From Gnetum montanum (lineage: Eukaryota > Streptophyta > Gnetopsida > Gnetales > Gnetaceae), in contig MNCI01003443.1 in NCBI GenBank assembly GCA_015680685.1, positions 75,509 through 108,348 on the forward strand: DNA of 32,840 nt. The letters run 5' to 3'. The position numbers and the translations under genes are program-made. The notes beneath the pieces are model-generated. The model was not told the origin of the DNA. It searched no databases and saw only the letters and a program-made list of their open reading frames with translations. This document shows positions 19,280-28,470 of the stretch, in pieces (position 1 is the first letter of the stretch; every line of letters begins with the position of its first letter).

Positions 19280-20990
19280 GGAGGCCATCCTTGTTTTAAT
19301 CAATAATCACATGGGTCAACATGATGGTATGTACATTGGAGGACATTTGGTTTAATGAAGGCTCAAGGGTGATTTTAAAAGCGATGGATGTAGGGTTAGC
19401 CGCTGCAGGTGTCTTTGAGGATTTTTGTGGACTATTGGTCCTAAAGAAAGCCCTCGTTCAAGGTTTAGATTTAGAACCACTTAGATGGATATCTGGCAAT
19501 AAGTTATCAACCTTCATGGCATTTCTTTGCTATAGCTATAGTGGAATTTCCCCTACATAGGTAAAGCAGGTGGTAGAGGAGTGGTATTTAGTGATGTAGA
19601 TTTTGGTGATGGATAGGGAGGAGGATAAGTAGAGGGAGGATTAGGTCATGTAGTATGAGTTTAATGATATTCTAAAGGGTAGTAGTAATAATTAAAAGGA
19701 TTATGACTTGTAGAGCCATGAGGAGATACATGCTACTGAACATAATATCCATGTTGACATAATATTATCCATGACTATGGGTTTTCCCATTGCTGATATT
19801 ACTCTTGGGGTTAAGATGATACTCCATTTGGATAATATTATGTTTGGTGGAACTATTGCCTTAGATTACCTTGAGGATACGACAACCTCTTGGGTGGTTT
19901 CCTTCTGCAAATTTTGGATTCAAGGCATACACCCCAAATTCTTGTAGATGTAACATCATAAGACAACATCCTTTGGAATGTTTTTACTAACAAATATCAT
20001 CCATTATCATCAAATCTAGAATTTGCAACCTCATTAATCATTGAAACCTTATCTTTCTACTATTGATACCTCTTGTTTGTATCTATTTTTCTCCTCTTAT
20101 CTCTTTTACTACTTCTCTTCTCTACCTTCTCCTCTACTGTTTTCAAAGTAGTTTGAAACTTCTCATCTAAGGAGTCTTACATTTTATCGATTTTAGCTAA
20201 TATTTTAGAGACAAATTTTCATATCAATAAGGTCTTCCTTTACACCACTTCATCTAGTGATGTTTCCTTCTTTGTATCATAGAAACATATCTTCCTCTTA
20301 TGAATGGAGGGATCTCTATTGTATTCCTCTATACTCTCTCATTTCTTAAACTCCTTTTTTTCGCCATTTGTTCTATTAAACTTTGGATTTAATGGACTCT
20401 CATCTTAGATAGTCTCCCTTGGGCATAGACCCTAAGAGTTTATGTTGTCTTATTCTAGAGCCCATATATAATATGGAAAATTTGTTACCTTTAAGAGAAT
20501 TCATGGCCTAGGCATCAATGCATTAGAGAGTAGTACCTACCCAAGGCCACATCTAATGACTCATGATTCTTTTGCTTCCATCCTTAAATTTTCTTCCTTA
20601 GGTTGAACACTTGGAAGTACGTTTGGTATTTTTCATTAAATAGTTCCAACATTGTGCTCTATCGGCATGGATTTTGGTTCCAAGGATTGGTACCAACTTT
20701 TTGCTTCTTTTATAAGTGTCATTGAGAACAATTTCAAATTTTGCTAGTCATTTTCAATGTTTTGTAAAGCACAAGCATCATGGAAAACTTGTAGATGATG
20801 CTATGGATCTACATTATATACCCCTCAAACTTGGGAATATTGTTGATATCCAACTATTTAATCATGCTATCCTTATGATGCATAGTAGGAACTCTAACTA
20901 CTTTTGAAACATTTAGTTTGTATCTAGTGGCTAGTAATGGTTCATCATTATCATTATATCCATGGTTGTCCTTATGATGACCATGCCTCC
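19280..20990 (-). pseudogene. A1 gag (broken)
   Basis: From the LTR side, the minus strand gives HRRHGHHKDNHGYNDNDEPLL, then LDINNIPKFEG, a middle block (CLGHE, then YAQGRLSKM and SLIEQMAKK) that matches E1 gag at 23677-23880, and a Tyr/Pro/Gln-rich end (RLSYPQGNL, then YYYYPLEYH and PPSTYPPPYPSP near 19920-19600) collinear with E1. Stops and frame changes are frequent. I see no CCHC zinc knuckle. Confidence 0.65.
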
Positions 20991-20999
20991 TATGGTGAG

Positions 21000-21334
21000 T
21001 TATACTATGCCTCCTTTCTCAACAATGTTCTTACTCCTCTCTTTGTTGACTCCCATCCTAGGTCTATATACCTCGATTGCACTTAACTCCATACAATCTC
21101 ATAGATCCACACTATGGGTAGTCAAAGAAAAAATATTCTAAATCTAGGGAAAAAATTGCAAGAGTTTGGCTAAGGCCATGACTGAAAGGTGTCATAATGC
21201 AAGAGGTGCACACCTTTATATAAGTTGTGACTACATCAATATCAATGTATCTATGTCAACACATCCTACCATGCATCGACAAGGATACATCAATGGGGCT
21301 ATGTTAATGTAGCCTATCTTATTAATGTCTTATC
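21000..21334 (-). mobile_element. A1 5' LTR remnant
   Basis: Minus strand begins TGATAAGACATT at 21334 and has a TATATAAA box (about 21215-21222). It continues CCAAACTCTTGCAATTTT and TAGATTTAGAATATTTT (21166-21130), matching the block after the TATA box in E1 LTRs. The usual U5 end ...CTCATCA and a primer binding site are not found, so the 3' boundary is unresolved and the U5 seems deleted or rearranged. Confidence 0.55.
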
Positions 21335-21602
21335 AATATTCCTTTAGCCACTAGGATCTTCTTCTTTAGTGGCTATTATACATAAACATTATTTTTATTC
21401 ACATTTAATGCATGTTGAATAGTGATCCTTTTCATATTCTATATGTACTTAAATGGATCCTATTGCATTGTAAATAATACATGTAACTTTCTTCCTTTTC
21501 ACTATATCATGTTCATTTTTCTTAGTAATAAGGAAATGTTTCTAAAGCCTAATTTTGCATCAATAGTATTGAGCCATGTCCTTCTCATAATGATAAGAAA
21601 GC
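21335..21602 (-). pseudogene. Element A2 protease, C-terminal part and following linker
   Basis: Minus strand from 21602: FLIIMRRTWLNTIDAKLGFR, then VTCIIYNAIGS and CLCIIATKEEDPSG. This aligns with E1 protease and the segment after it (GDFSIIMGRAWLSTIDAKMG, then CIAYSNMG and CLYIATTK). It is the direct continuation of the protease coding that stops at 31371 on the other side of E1. Similarity ends near 21335, where the A1 LTR begins. The plus-strand frame at 21422-21748 is a chance opening. Confidence 0.8.
21598..21602. repeat. Target site duplication of E1, left copy
   Basis: AAAGC, against AAAGT at 31367-31371; four of five bases agree. Confidence 0.8.
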
Positions 21603-22489
21603 TAATGAATCATGTTTTGATTAGCTTCAATATTGGATACCTGATCTCAGAGCCCATGATAGGATGTCAAATATCTAATATCATAGGGTATATGTCGACC
21701 TATAAATATAGCACTTGGGCTCACGGTTTTTATAAGAGTTTTTCATAGTTTTTTGCATAAAGTAGCAAAGCTTTTGCAATTTGTTTTCTCTAGAGTTAGA
21801 ATCTTTTCTGAGTGCTCGTAGCAAGAGTTTGAGTGTGTATGGATCTTTGTTCGAACACTGATGTACCTAAGCATAGCAATGCGATGGGTTAAAAATGAAC
21901 CTTTTTGATCATCCTTGCAGCACTGAGANATGTGATGGGTTAAAAATGAACCTTTTTGATCATCCTTGCAGCACTGAGAATAGATTAATGTTTCCTTGAT
22001 GCATTTAATATTCATGATCTTCAATTTAATACACTTTAATTAAGCAACTAATTTCCAACTATTAATGAACACAAGCACAACCACCTCAAGCATATGTGTA
22101 GCACTTGGTAACCTAGAAACAAATTAATGTTTGGTGGCCCAACAGCACTATACATGTTCAGGATGTGTATAGAAAGTGGAATCGAGTACTTGTGTTAGGC
22201 TCATGAGGCAGTAGATGAATTAAATCTTAAATTTTACTTTTATTCTTGTTTTAGGTGATTAAACTTATAAAATACAAAATGATAAAAATCACATACCTCG
22301 ATTGCACTTAACTATATACTTGTACTTCACAAGTGGAACTAGGAAGACAACGAATGTTCTCAATGCCCATTTCACTTTCTAAAGAATTAGTACATTGGAG
22401 AACTATAGGTCCACAGAATTCGACCAAATCGCACGTGAATGCCTTAGTGAGTCATATGGTTGGACGTCAAGATACCTCATCACTCATCA
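21603..22489 (+). repeat. E1 5' LTR
   Basis: Starts TAATGAATCATG (the usual TG has become TA) and ends CACTCATCA. TATA box TATAAATATA is at 21701-21710. A 50-bp segment is doubled around the N at 21929, so the true length is about 836 bases against 858 for the 3' LTR. Confidence 0.9.
21879..21979. other. Assembly artefact: 50-bp overlap kept twice around an N
   Basis: 21879-21928 and 21930-21979 are nearly identical, with a single N at 21929. The 3' LTR has only one copy at the matching place (about 30808-30862), which supports unmerged contig ends rather than a real duplication. Confidence 0.85.
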
Positions 22490-22490
22490 T

Positions 22491-22508
22491 TGGTGTCATT
22501 GCTAGGGA
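22491..22508 (+). other. E1 primer binding site (tRNA-Asp type)
   Basis: TGGTGTCATTGCTAGGGA lies one base after the LTR end. It fits the Athila-type site TGGCGCCGTTGCCGGGGA with four differences, each explicable as C-to-T or G-to-A change at CG or neighbouring cytosines. Confidence 0.8.
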
Positions 22509-22649
22509 CCTTTTGATTGTTTCATGCACTATCTGGGACTTGGTGAAAAGTATTCAAATCATTGAAACAAACCTTAGAGTCATATCAAATCCTAAGATTA
22601 CTACAACAATTTTAAGAAGCACACTGCATTTTTATTTTTCTGACATAAA

Positions 22650-24783
22650 ATGTCTTCTTCTCATAGGAGCGATTCTCCATCCAAATCTAATGGAGTACAC
22701 CTGTTGGTGTCTCAACAATACTAAGTGCTATATGCTCATCCTAATGAGTATGTACCATATTTCACCTTCATCCTACACCAGGATGAACAACTACAGTGAC
22801 GTGACATGGAGGGAAACATTGTGTTACCACCCAATCAATCCATTTTTGTAATGCTCCAATAATTGCTTATACAATGGGGTCTCCAAGGACTTCATGTTGA
22901 GCATGTGGTGTAGGATAGTGACGCCAGGGATTATCATCCCACTAAGGCACAATGTATTAGAGATCACCAGTTAGAACAACGTTATAAATCTATGAAGGGA
23001 AAAGGATTTCATGATTTCCCATTCCTACTCTTCCAAAAAGATGATGGAGAACCTTTCTCTGGGGGTTTCCCATTCAGTAAAATTTCTCTCTTTGACTTTA
23101 GTGAAGGAGGTCAAAACTAGAACCTGCCATCCACAATTCATAATCCTGGTTCNTTTCATGGCATTGTGTCTCTCTTGAATGCTCACACCCTTGGTTTTGC
23201 CTTACCCAATGGTCCCTTCGATCAATTCGGTCTCGTCGGTCACCTCCATCATGGTTGTGCCCTCTATAATTATGATTAGAGCCAAAAGAAGAAGAGGATG
23301 ATGAGGAAGGTAAAGAGGAAGGAGGACTAGCACCATCATGGTTCCTACTACCACCTCTTTAGTGATCATGACCATGATCATAATCTTATTTCTTGTTCAC
23401 ATCCTTGCCTTGACTTGCCTTTTTGGATCCTTCTCTATCATTGGATCCATTCTTACTAGAACCAGGATTATGAATTGTGGATGGCAGGTTCTAGTTTTGA
23501 CCTCCTTCACTAAAGTCAAAGAGAGAAATTTCACTGAATGGGAAACCCCCAGAGAAAGGTTCTCCATCATCTTTTTGGTAGAGTAGGAATGGGAAATCAT
23601 TAAATCCTTTTCCCTTCATANAAAATAAGGAACACATGAAACCTTGGATGCCATCATTAACTAATACTGTTTCTTAATGCACAAATGTTTTGGCCATGAT
23701 TATTCTCAACTAGATCAACTTTGCCACATTGTAGATAGGCTTCAATCTAAAATGAAGAGAACCCTTCATGTATATGCCCAAGGGCAACTATCAAAATTAA
23801 GTGCTTATCAGATTCAAAGATTGATTGAGCAAGTAGCTAAAGAGGAAGGTGAATTAAGAAAACAAGAAATTGTAGAAGAGTACAACCATGATCCTTCCAT
23901 TCGTAAGAGGAAATTTTGATTTTGTGACAGTGAGAAAGAATTAGCACTTGATAAGGTAGTTAATAGAAAAACTTTTTCACTTTAAAAATTTCAATCCAAA
24001 ATTACAGTGAAGGTTGATTAGTTATGCAACTCCATGGATAGCAGATTTTAAGTTGTTTTAAAAATTGCTAAAGAGTCCAAAGAATAAGGTAGTGATCGTG
24101 AGCATAGAAGGCACAAGGAAGCTAAATGTGCCTATCAAAGAGGTAAGGCCAAGATTGTTGTAATAGAAGATGTTGCAAGAAGCGATTCAAATCATGATTG
24201 TGGATGTGACATCTACCAGTATGAACATCCTAAGGGATGTTGCCCCATAATGTCACACTTACAAGAGTCTAGGATGTATGCTTTGAATCCATGACTTGCA
24301 CAAAGCCAAAGACCCAGAAGATTGCCTTATCCTCAAGGAAATTCTAAGCAGTTCCATCAGCAACAACAATATTATCCAAGTGGAACTTTACCATAATCAT
24401 ATGAGAAATATCAAAAGTGGCAACAACCATAGTCATGGATGCTGGCACCACCAAGGCAACAATACCCTTATAGATAACCTAATCCATATGGGTATTATGT
24501 TCAGCAACCAATATCTCCACATGAATCCTCCAGTCACGTTTATACTTTCCAATCTCTCTACCACCCTTCTAATTATTATTGAACTCATTATTTACATGCA
24601 TGAAGGAATACCATCTTTTACCCTTATCTTCCTCCTATTCCTACACATCTTCCTCCTCCAATTGCATAGCTACCACCTACTCCACCTATGCAGGGTGAAC
24701 TCCATGCTCAACTGCAATAATGCAATGCTACTAGGGTTGTTAATCTACAACCAGTTCAACAACTAAGTGATTTAGATACTTGA
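22650..24783 (+). pseudogene. E1 gag (broken and mis-assembled)
   Basis: Starts at ATG 22650 (MSSSHRSDSPSKSNGVHLL), about 140 bases after the primer binding site. The frame continues through stops to KGKGFHDFPFLLFQKDDGEP at 22998 and FSKISLFDFSEGG. The segment 23154-23620 is present in reverse orientation; on its minus strand it continues the protein (SSFGSNHNYRGHNHDGGDRRD). From 23677 one frame reads MHKCFGHDYSQLDQL, then YAQGQLSKLSAYQIQRL, HEDCGCD-like Cys/His residues (CGCDIYQYEHPKGCC near 24205) and a Gln/Tyr/Pro-rich end to 24783. The stops seen look mostly like changed CAA, CAG, CGA or TGG codons. Gag would build the particle; this copy cannot. Confidence 0.82.
22991..23620. other. Assembly artefact: inverted contig between two Ns, giving a false 162-bp inverted repeat
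   Basis: 22991-23152 and 23459-23620 are inverted copies of 162 bases with about three differences. Single Ns sit exactly at 23153 and 23621. The enclosed 305 bases encode gag on the minus strand, whereas gag on both sides is on the plus strand. Turning the contig round and merging the 162-bp overlap makes gag continuous. Confidence 0.9.
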
Positions 24784-25450
24784 TAAAAAAATACCTTTTT
24801 TTACCACACAGTCTGCCTAAGTCCTCAAATACACTTGCAGTAGACAATCCTATTCCTTTGTCTTCTTCTATATCAAATTTCTTTGAGTCCCCTTCAAACC
24901 AGAGATCACCCAGGATCTACACTATGATACTTACTCATACTATATTTGATTGGATCCATGCTGGAAACCTTCCTAGGAAGTTAGTGGATCTTGAAAGTCC
25001 TTTGATCTATTTGTAGATTGCTAGGAACAAACCATGTAAAGCTCTTCTTGACTCAGGTTCTAGTGTCAATCTAATTTCTCATGAGATGTATACTAGCTAG
25101 AACCTGCCTCCTTTAAAGAAGAGATATATCAAATTAGAATTGGTAGACCAGTCCATCATTATTCCATTGGGATTGGTAGAAGACATTGTGACCACGATCT
25201 ATGGGTGGTCTTATCCTGCTGGTTTCTTAGAGATCAAGGTGGAGAACTGTAAAGGGGACTTCTCAATCATCATGGGAAGGGCATGGCTAAGCACTATTGA
25301 TGCAAAAATGGGCATCAGAGATCTTTCCTTGGAAATATCCAAAAAAAAATGTATTTGGGAAGATTGAGAAGAAGTGAGTTCTATGCATTGCATATAGCAA
25401 TATGGGGTGCAATTGTGTACAAAAACTCTAGGCAATGAAATGAACATCTA
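24784..25450 (+). pseudogene. E1 aspartic protease
   Basis: A second frame begins at the end of gag and reads IFDWIHAGNLPRKLVDLESP, then the active site ALLDSGSSVNLISHE (Asp-Ser-Gly at 25050-25058, intact). VDQSIIIPLGLVEDIVTTI and NCKGDFSIIMGRAWLSTIDA follow. Only two in-frame stops are seen before a nine-A run at 25341-25349, where the frame shifts; after it FGKIEKK and CIAYSNMG continue in another frame. The catalytic motif is the best preserved of the three elements. Confidence 0.85.
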
Positions 25451-25925
25451 TCTCTACATGCAAGTAGCATGCACCAAAAGTAGAAATTCAAAGGTGTTTA
25501 TACATAGCAACCACAAAATAGGAGGGCACCCAGTGGTTGATTGTTGATTCTGAGAGAAACACACTTTGCATGGAACTAACTGAGAGCTTGACATGAGCAT
25601 ATGTCGTAGGCATGGATGAATTAGAGCAAGTTCATCACTAACTCTCTGATGATGCAAATGATGATACCTATTGGGGAGAGTTGAAAATTCTTGAGAATTT
25701 CAAGAAAGAGCCCCTTGAACTAAAAACTCTACTAGCTGGCATGCAATATGTATTCTTAAAGAATGGAAAGTTGATCATAATCAATGCAAATCTTGCTCTA
25801 GAATAGAAAAAGATGTTGTTACATGTGGTTGAAAAATGGTCAATAGTCATTGCCTGGTCATGCAATCCTAGGAATGATCCTAGGATATGCTAGCATCGCA
25901 TCTACACTAATCTAATCATGAAGCC
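25451..25925 (+). pseudogene. E1 linker between protease and RT
   Basis: Broken coding that reads CLYIATTK, WLIVDSERNTLCMELTES, DDTYWGELKILENFKKEPLE and LLHVVEKWSIVIAW. The order LKTLLAGMQYVFLKNG, then a stretch normally reading like LKYAFLG in the family, points to the usual pol N-terminus. Stops are frequent. The minus-strand open frames here are shadows. Confidence 0.65.
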
Positions 25926-26760
25926 AAAGAGACAACCATAGATGCAATTCAACCCCAAACTACAGTAGATTGTCAAAGAGAAAATCGAGCAACTCCTCAA
26001 GGTGGGGTTCATTTATCCCACTAGGGATAGTGAATGGGTTAGTTCACTCATTATTGTGCCCAAGAAAGGTGGCAAGTGGTAGGTCTACATCGATTTTCAA
26101 CTACTAAATATAGCAATATTTAAGAACCATTTCCCATTGTCATTTGTTGATCAAGTGTTAGACACAATATATGGGCATTGCTACTATAGTTTCCTAGATG
26201 GTTATAGTGGCTATAACCAAATCCAAATCATGCCAGAGGATTGGGCCAAGACAACATTCATAAGTCCTTGGGGGACTTTTGAATATTGCAAGATGCCTTT
26301 TGGCCTATGTAATGCCCTTGCTACATTCCAATGCATGGTTCTAAGCATTTTTCAATAGCAAATTAGTAGTGGTGTGGAAGTCTTCATGGATGACTTCTCC
26401 ACCTATGAAGCTACATTTGAGCAAGCCCTAGATCACCTTGAGCAAGTACTAAAACAATGTGTTGAGACAAACCTTAGGCTCAATTGGCAAAACAGTCATC
26501 TAATGGTATAGAAAGGCATTGTATTAGAGCACAAAATATCACAAGCAAGAATTGAGATTAACCTCGAAAAAATAAGGATCATCCAAGAAATAGCCCACCA
26601 ACCAGAAACTATCAAAGATGTTCGATCATTCCTTGGACATACTAACTATTACCAAGGATTTATAGAGAATTTCTCTAAAATCATAAAATTGTTGGTGAAG
26701 CTGACAAAAAAAGATGCTTTATTTTTCTAGACTATGGAATGTGAATAAGAATTCCAATAG
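25926..26760 (+). pseudogene. E1 reverse transcriptase
   Basis: One frame with stops reads EKIEQLLKVGFIYPTRDSEW, VSSLIIVPKKGGKW, then an open part from 26137: YSFLDGYSGYNQIQIMPEDW, KTTFISPWGTFEY, MPFGLCNALATFQ. The catalytic VFMDDFS lies at 26380-26400 (both Asp present). LRLNWQNSHLM and VRSFLGHTNYYQGFIENFSK follow, linking to RNase H. Stops include TAG for Gln at 26356 and TAG for a probable Trp near 26729. It would copy element RNA into DNA; stops make it inactive. Confidence 0.88.
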
Positions 26761-26789
26761 CTAAAAGAGAAACTTGTAGCAACTCTAAT

Positions 26790-27170
26790 CCTATAAGCAC
26801 TCGATTGGTCCAAACCGTTTCATGTTATGATAGATGCATCAAATTATGTCTTGGGAGCTATGCTTACATAGATGGATGACAAGAAACATCTATATTACAT
26901 CCACTATGCTAGCTAAAGCATTGTGGATGCACAACTAAACTACACCACTACAAAAAAAGAACTAAACATAGTGGTGTTTTCTCTAGAAAAGTTTCAACAT
27001 TTTGTGCACATAGACCACAATGCCATCTACTCCATGTTGAACAGGCCAATGGTAAGCCCTCGTGTCATATAGTGGTTGGTCATCTTACAAGAATTCAATC
27101 TTCTGATGGTAGATTAGAAGGGCACTGAGAATGTAGTCATTGATCACTTGTCTCGATTATGATGGAATAA
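26790..27170 (+). pseudogene. E1 RNase H
   Basis: KPFHVMIDASNYVLGAML (first Asp kept), LNYTTTKKELNIVVFSLEKF (Glu kept), VHIDHNAIYSMLNRP (Asp kept), then KGTENVVIDHLSRL. Compared with A1, about seven residues (YVLRSKI-like) are missing before VHID, an in-frame deletion. Stops include those after ML and YAS and before WLV. Confidence 0.85.
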
Positions 27171-27189
27171 TAAAAAGAAAGAAAATCCA

Positions 27190-28470
27190 CTATTTGATAT
27201 GTTTCCTAATAAACTCCTCTTTGTTGGAGCTATAACTGAACAGTTTCCCAATGAACCTAAATGGTGTAATGACATTCTCACCTATCTTCTCACTCAGGAG
27301 ATGCCACAAGGGTTGGATCACTAGAAGAAACAATAGTTTCTTCACCAAGTAAAATGCTTCATGGAGATCAATAAACACCTCTACAAGGTATGTGCCAATG
27401 GCATGGTTCATTGGTGTGTCCTTGACGTTGATCAACTACACATTCTCCAAGATGCTCATGAAGATCCTTATGGGGGACACTACATTCGGAGGCGTATGGC
27501 CATTAAAATCCTAATGACAAGGTACTATTGGCCAGCAATCTTTAAGGATGCTCATCAATATGTCCACTCTTATGGAAGATGTCAACAAGATGGTGGAATG
27601 ATTGCTCGAATGAAGAGACCTCAATAATGGATTCAACCACTGAAACCCTTCAACATTTGGGACATTAATTTCATGGGTTCCATCACACCCATGTCAAATG
27701 GAAAGGTGTATATCATAGTCACTATTTACTATTGTATGAAATGGACAAAAGCAGAAATCATCATCGATTGTAGATCTTCTTCTACTACTCGATTTGTACA
27801 ACAAAATATTGTAAACAGGTTTGGTATGCCACATGCATTAATTTCTAATAATGGAAATCACTTTATAGAAACTACCTTTCAGAAGCTCATGCAACACTTG
27901 GGGGTTGAACATAAACTCACAACACCCTACCACCCCCAAGCCAATGATTAATCCAAGGTTACCAATAGGGAAATTACAAGGATTCTAACAAGAACCATTA
28001 ACAAATATAGGAAAGACTAGAGCACAAAACTTAATGATGCCCTTTGGGCCTACTGCTCAACATGGAAACTTTCTATAGGCTAGTCTCCCTATGAGCTTGT
28101 GTATGGGAAATTACCAACACTTCCTATTCAATTCTAGCTCTATACATTGTCAACAACCTATGACCTTGATCTTACTTGAGTCTAGCAGAAAAAAAAAAGA
28201 TTAATGAATCTCAACTGTTAGACAAAAATTGATTGGTGACCCTATCATGTAACAAGTTGCACAAGGCCTACAACAAAAAGTACCATGATCTTAAAATCAG
28301 AAAAGTCAAACTTCAACCAGGAGATAAGGTTCTCTACTGGAACCCCACACATGTGCCTCAAAGAACTAAGTTTCAAACGTTGTGGGAAGGACCTTATATA
28401 ATTCATGAAGCATTTCCTTCAAGGGCCATGATGATCTACAAACCTAAAAGCCTAGATAAGAAATAACTGG
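27190..28470 (+). pseudogene. E1 integrase, catalytic triad lost
   Basis: The zinc domain region reads AHEDPYGGHYIRRRMAIKIL, then YVHSYGRCQQDGG, where the first Cys is Tyr. In the core, the first Asp of the usual GIDFMG is Asn (27667-27669). The Asp of ISDNG is Asn (27847-27849), and the Glu of the usual AEV-NRE is Lys (27955-27957). All three are single G-to-A-type changes. A ten-A run at 28189-28198 shifts the frame. The C-terminal domain (QPGDKVLYWNPTHVPQRTKF, WEGPYIIHEA) is open at 28233-28466. No chromodomain follows. Confidence 0.88.

Larger units (their letters stand above)
13330..21334 (-). mobile_element. Element A1: Athila-like Ty3/gypsy, minus strand, 3' LTR missing
   Basis: Minus-strand order is LTR remnant (21334 to about 21000), gag (about 20990-19280), protease (about 19260-18840), RT (about 18500-17750), RNase H (about 17728-17100) and integrase (16970-15090, split by a solo LTR). 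A non-coding 3' region runs to about 13330. It is collinear with element E1 throughout, including short conserved words in the 3' region. The 5' end at 21334 (TGATAAGACATT) is where similarity to element A2 stops, so A1 probably inserted into A2. No 3' LTR is found. Every domain is broken. Confidence 0.75.

Noticed and set aside
19321-19560. 79-codon plus-strand frame
   Set aside because: Antisense to the gag-protease junction of A1; no known domain.
21422-21748. 108-codon plus-strand frame
   Set aside because: Crosses the exact junction between A2 protease and the E1 LTR; antisense to A2 protease.
22333-22851. 172-codon plus-strand open frame
   Set aside because: It runs from the E1 LTR through the primer binding site into gag in a frame other than gag; no domain is recognisable.
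23338-23600. Overlapping 82- and 67-codon frames on the two strands
   Set aside because: They lie in the reversed contig of E1 gag and come from the gag sequence and its complement.
22991-23620. Foldback element or long hairpin
   Set aside because: Boundaries coincide with single Ns and the coding strand flips only between them; explained by a reversed contig.
24296-24766. 156-codon plus-strand open frame
   Set aside because: Out-of-frame shadow of the Gln/Tyr/Pro-rich end of E1 gag, whose own frame aligns with A1 and A2.
25211-25865. Minus-strand frames of 65-78 codons
   Set aside because: Antisense to E1 protease and the following pol linker.
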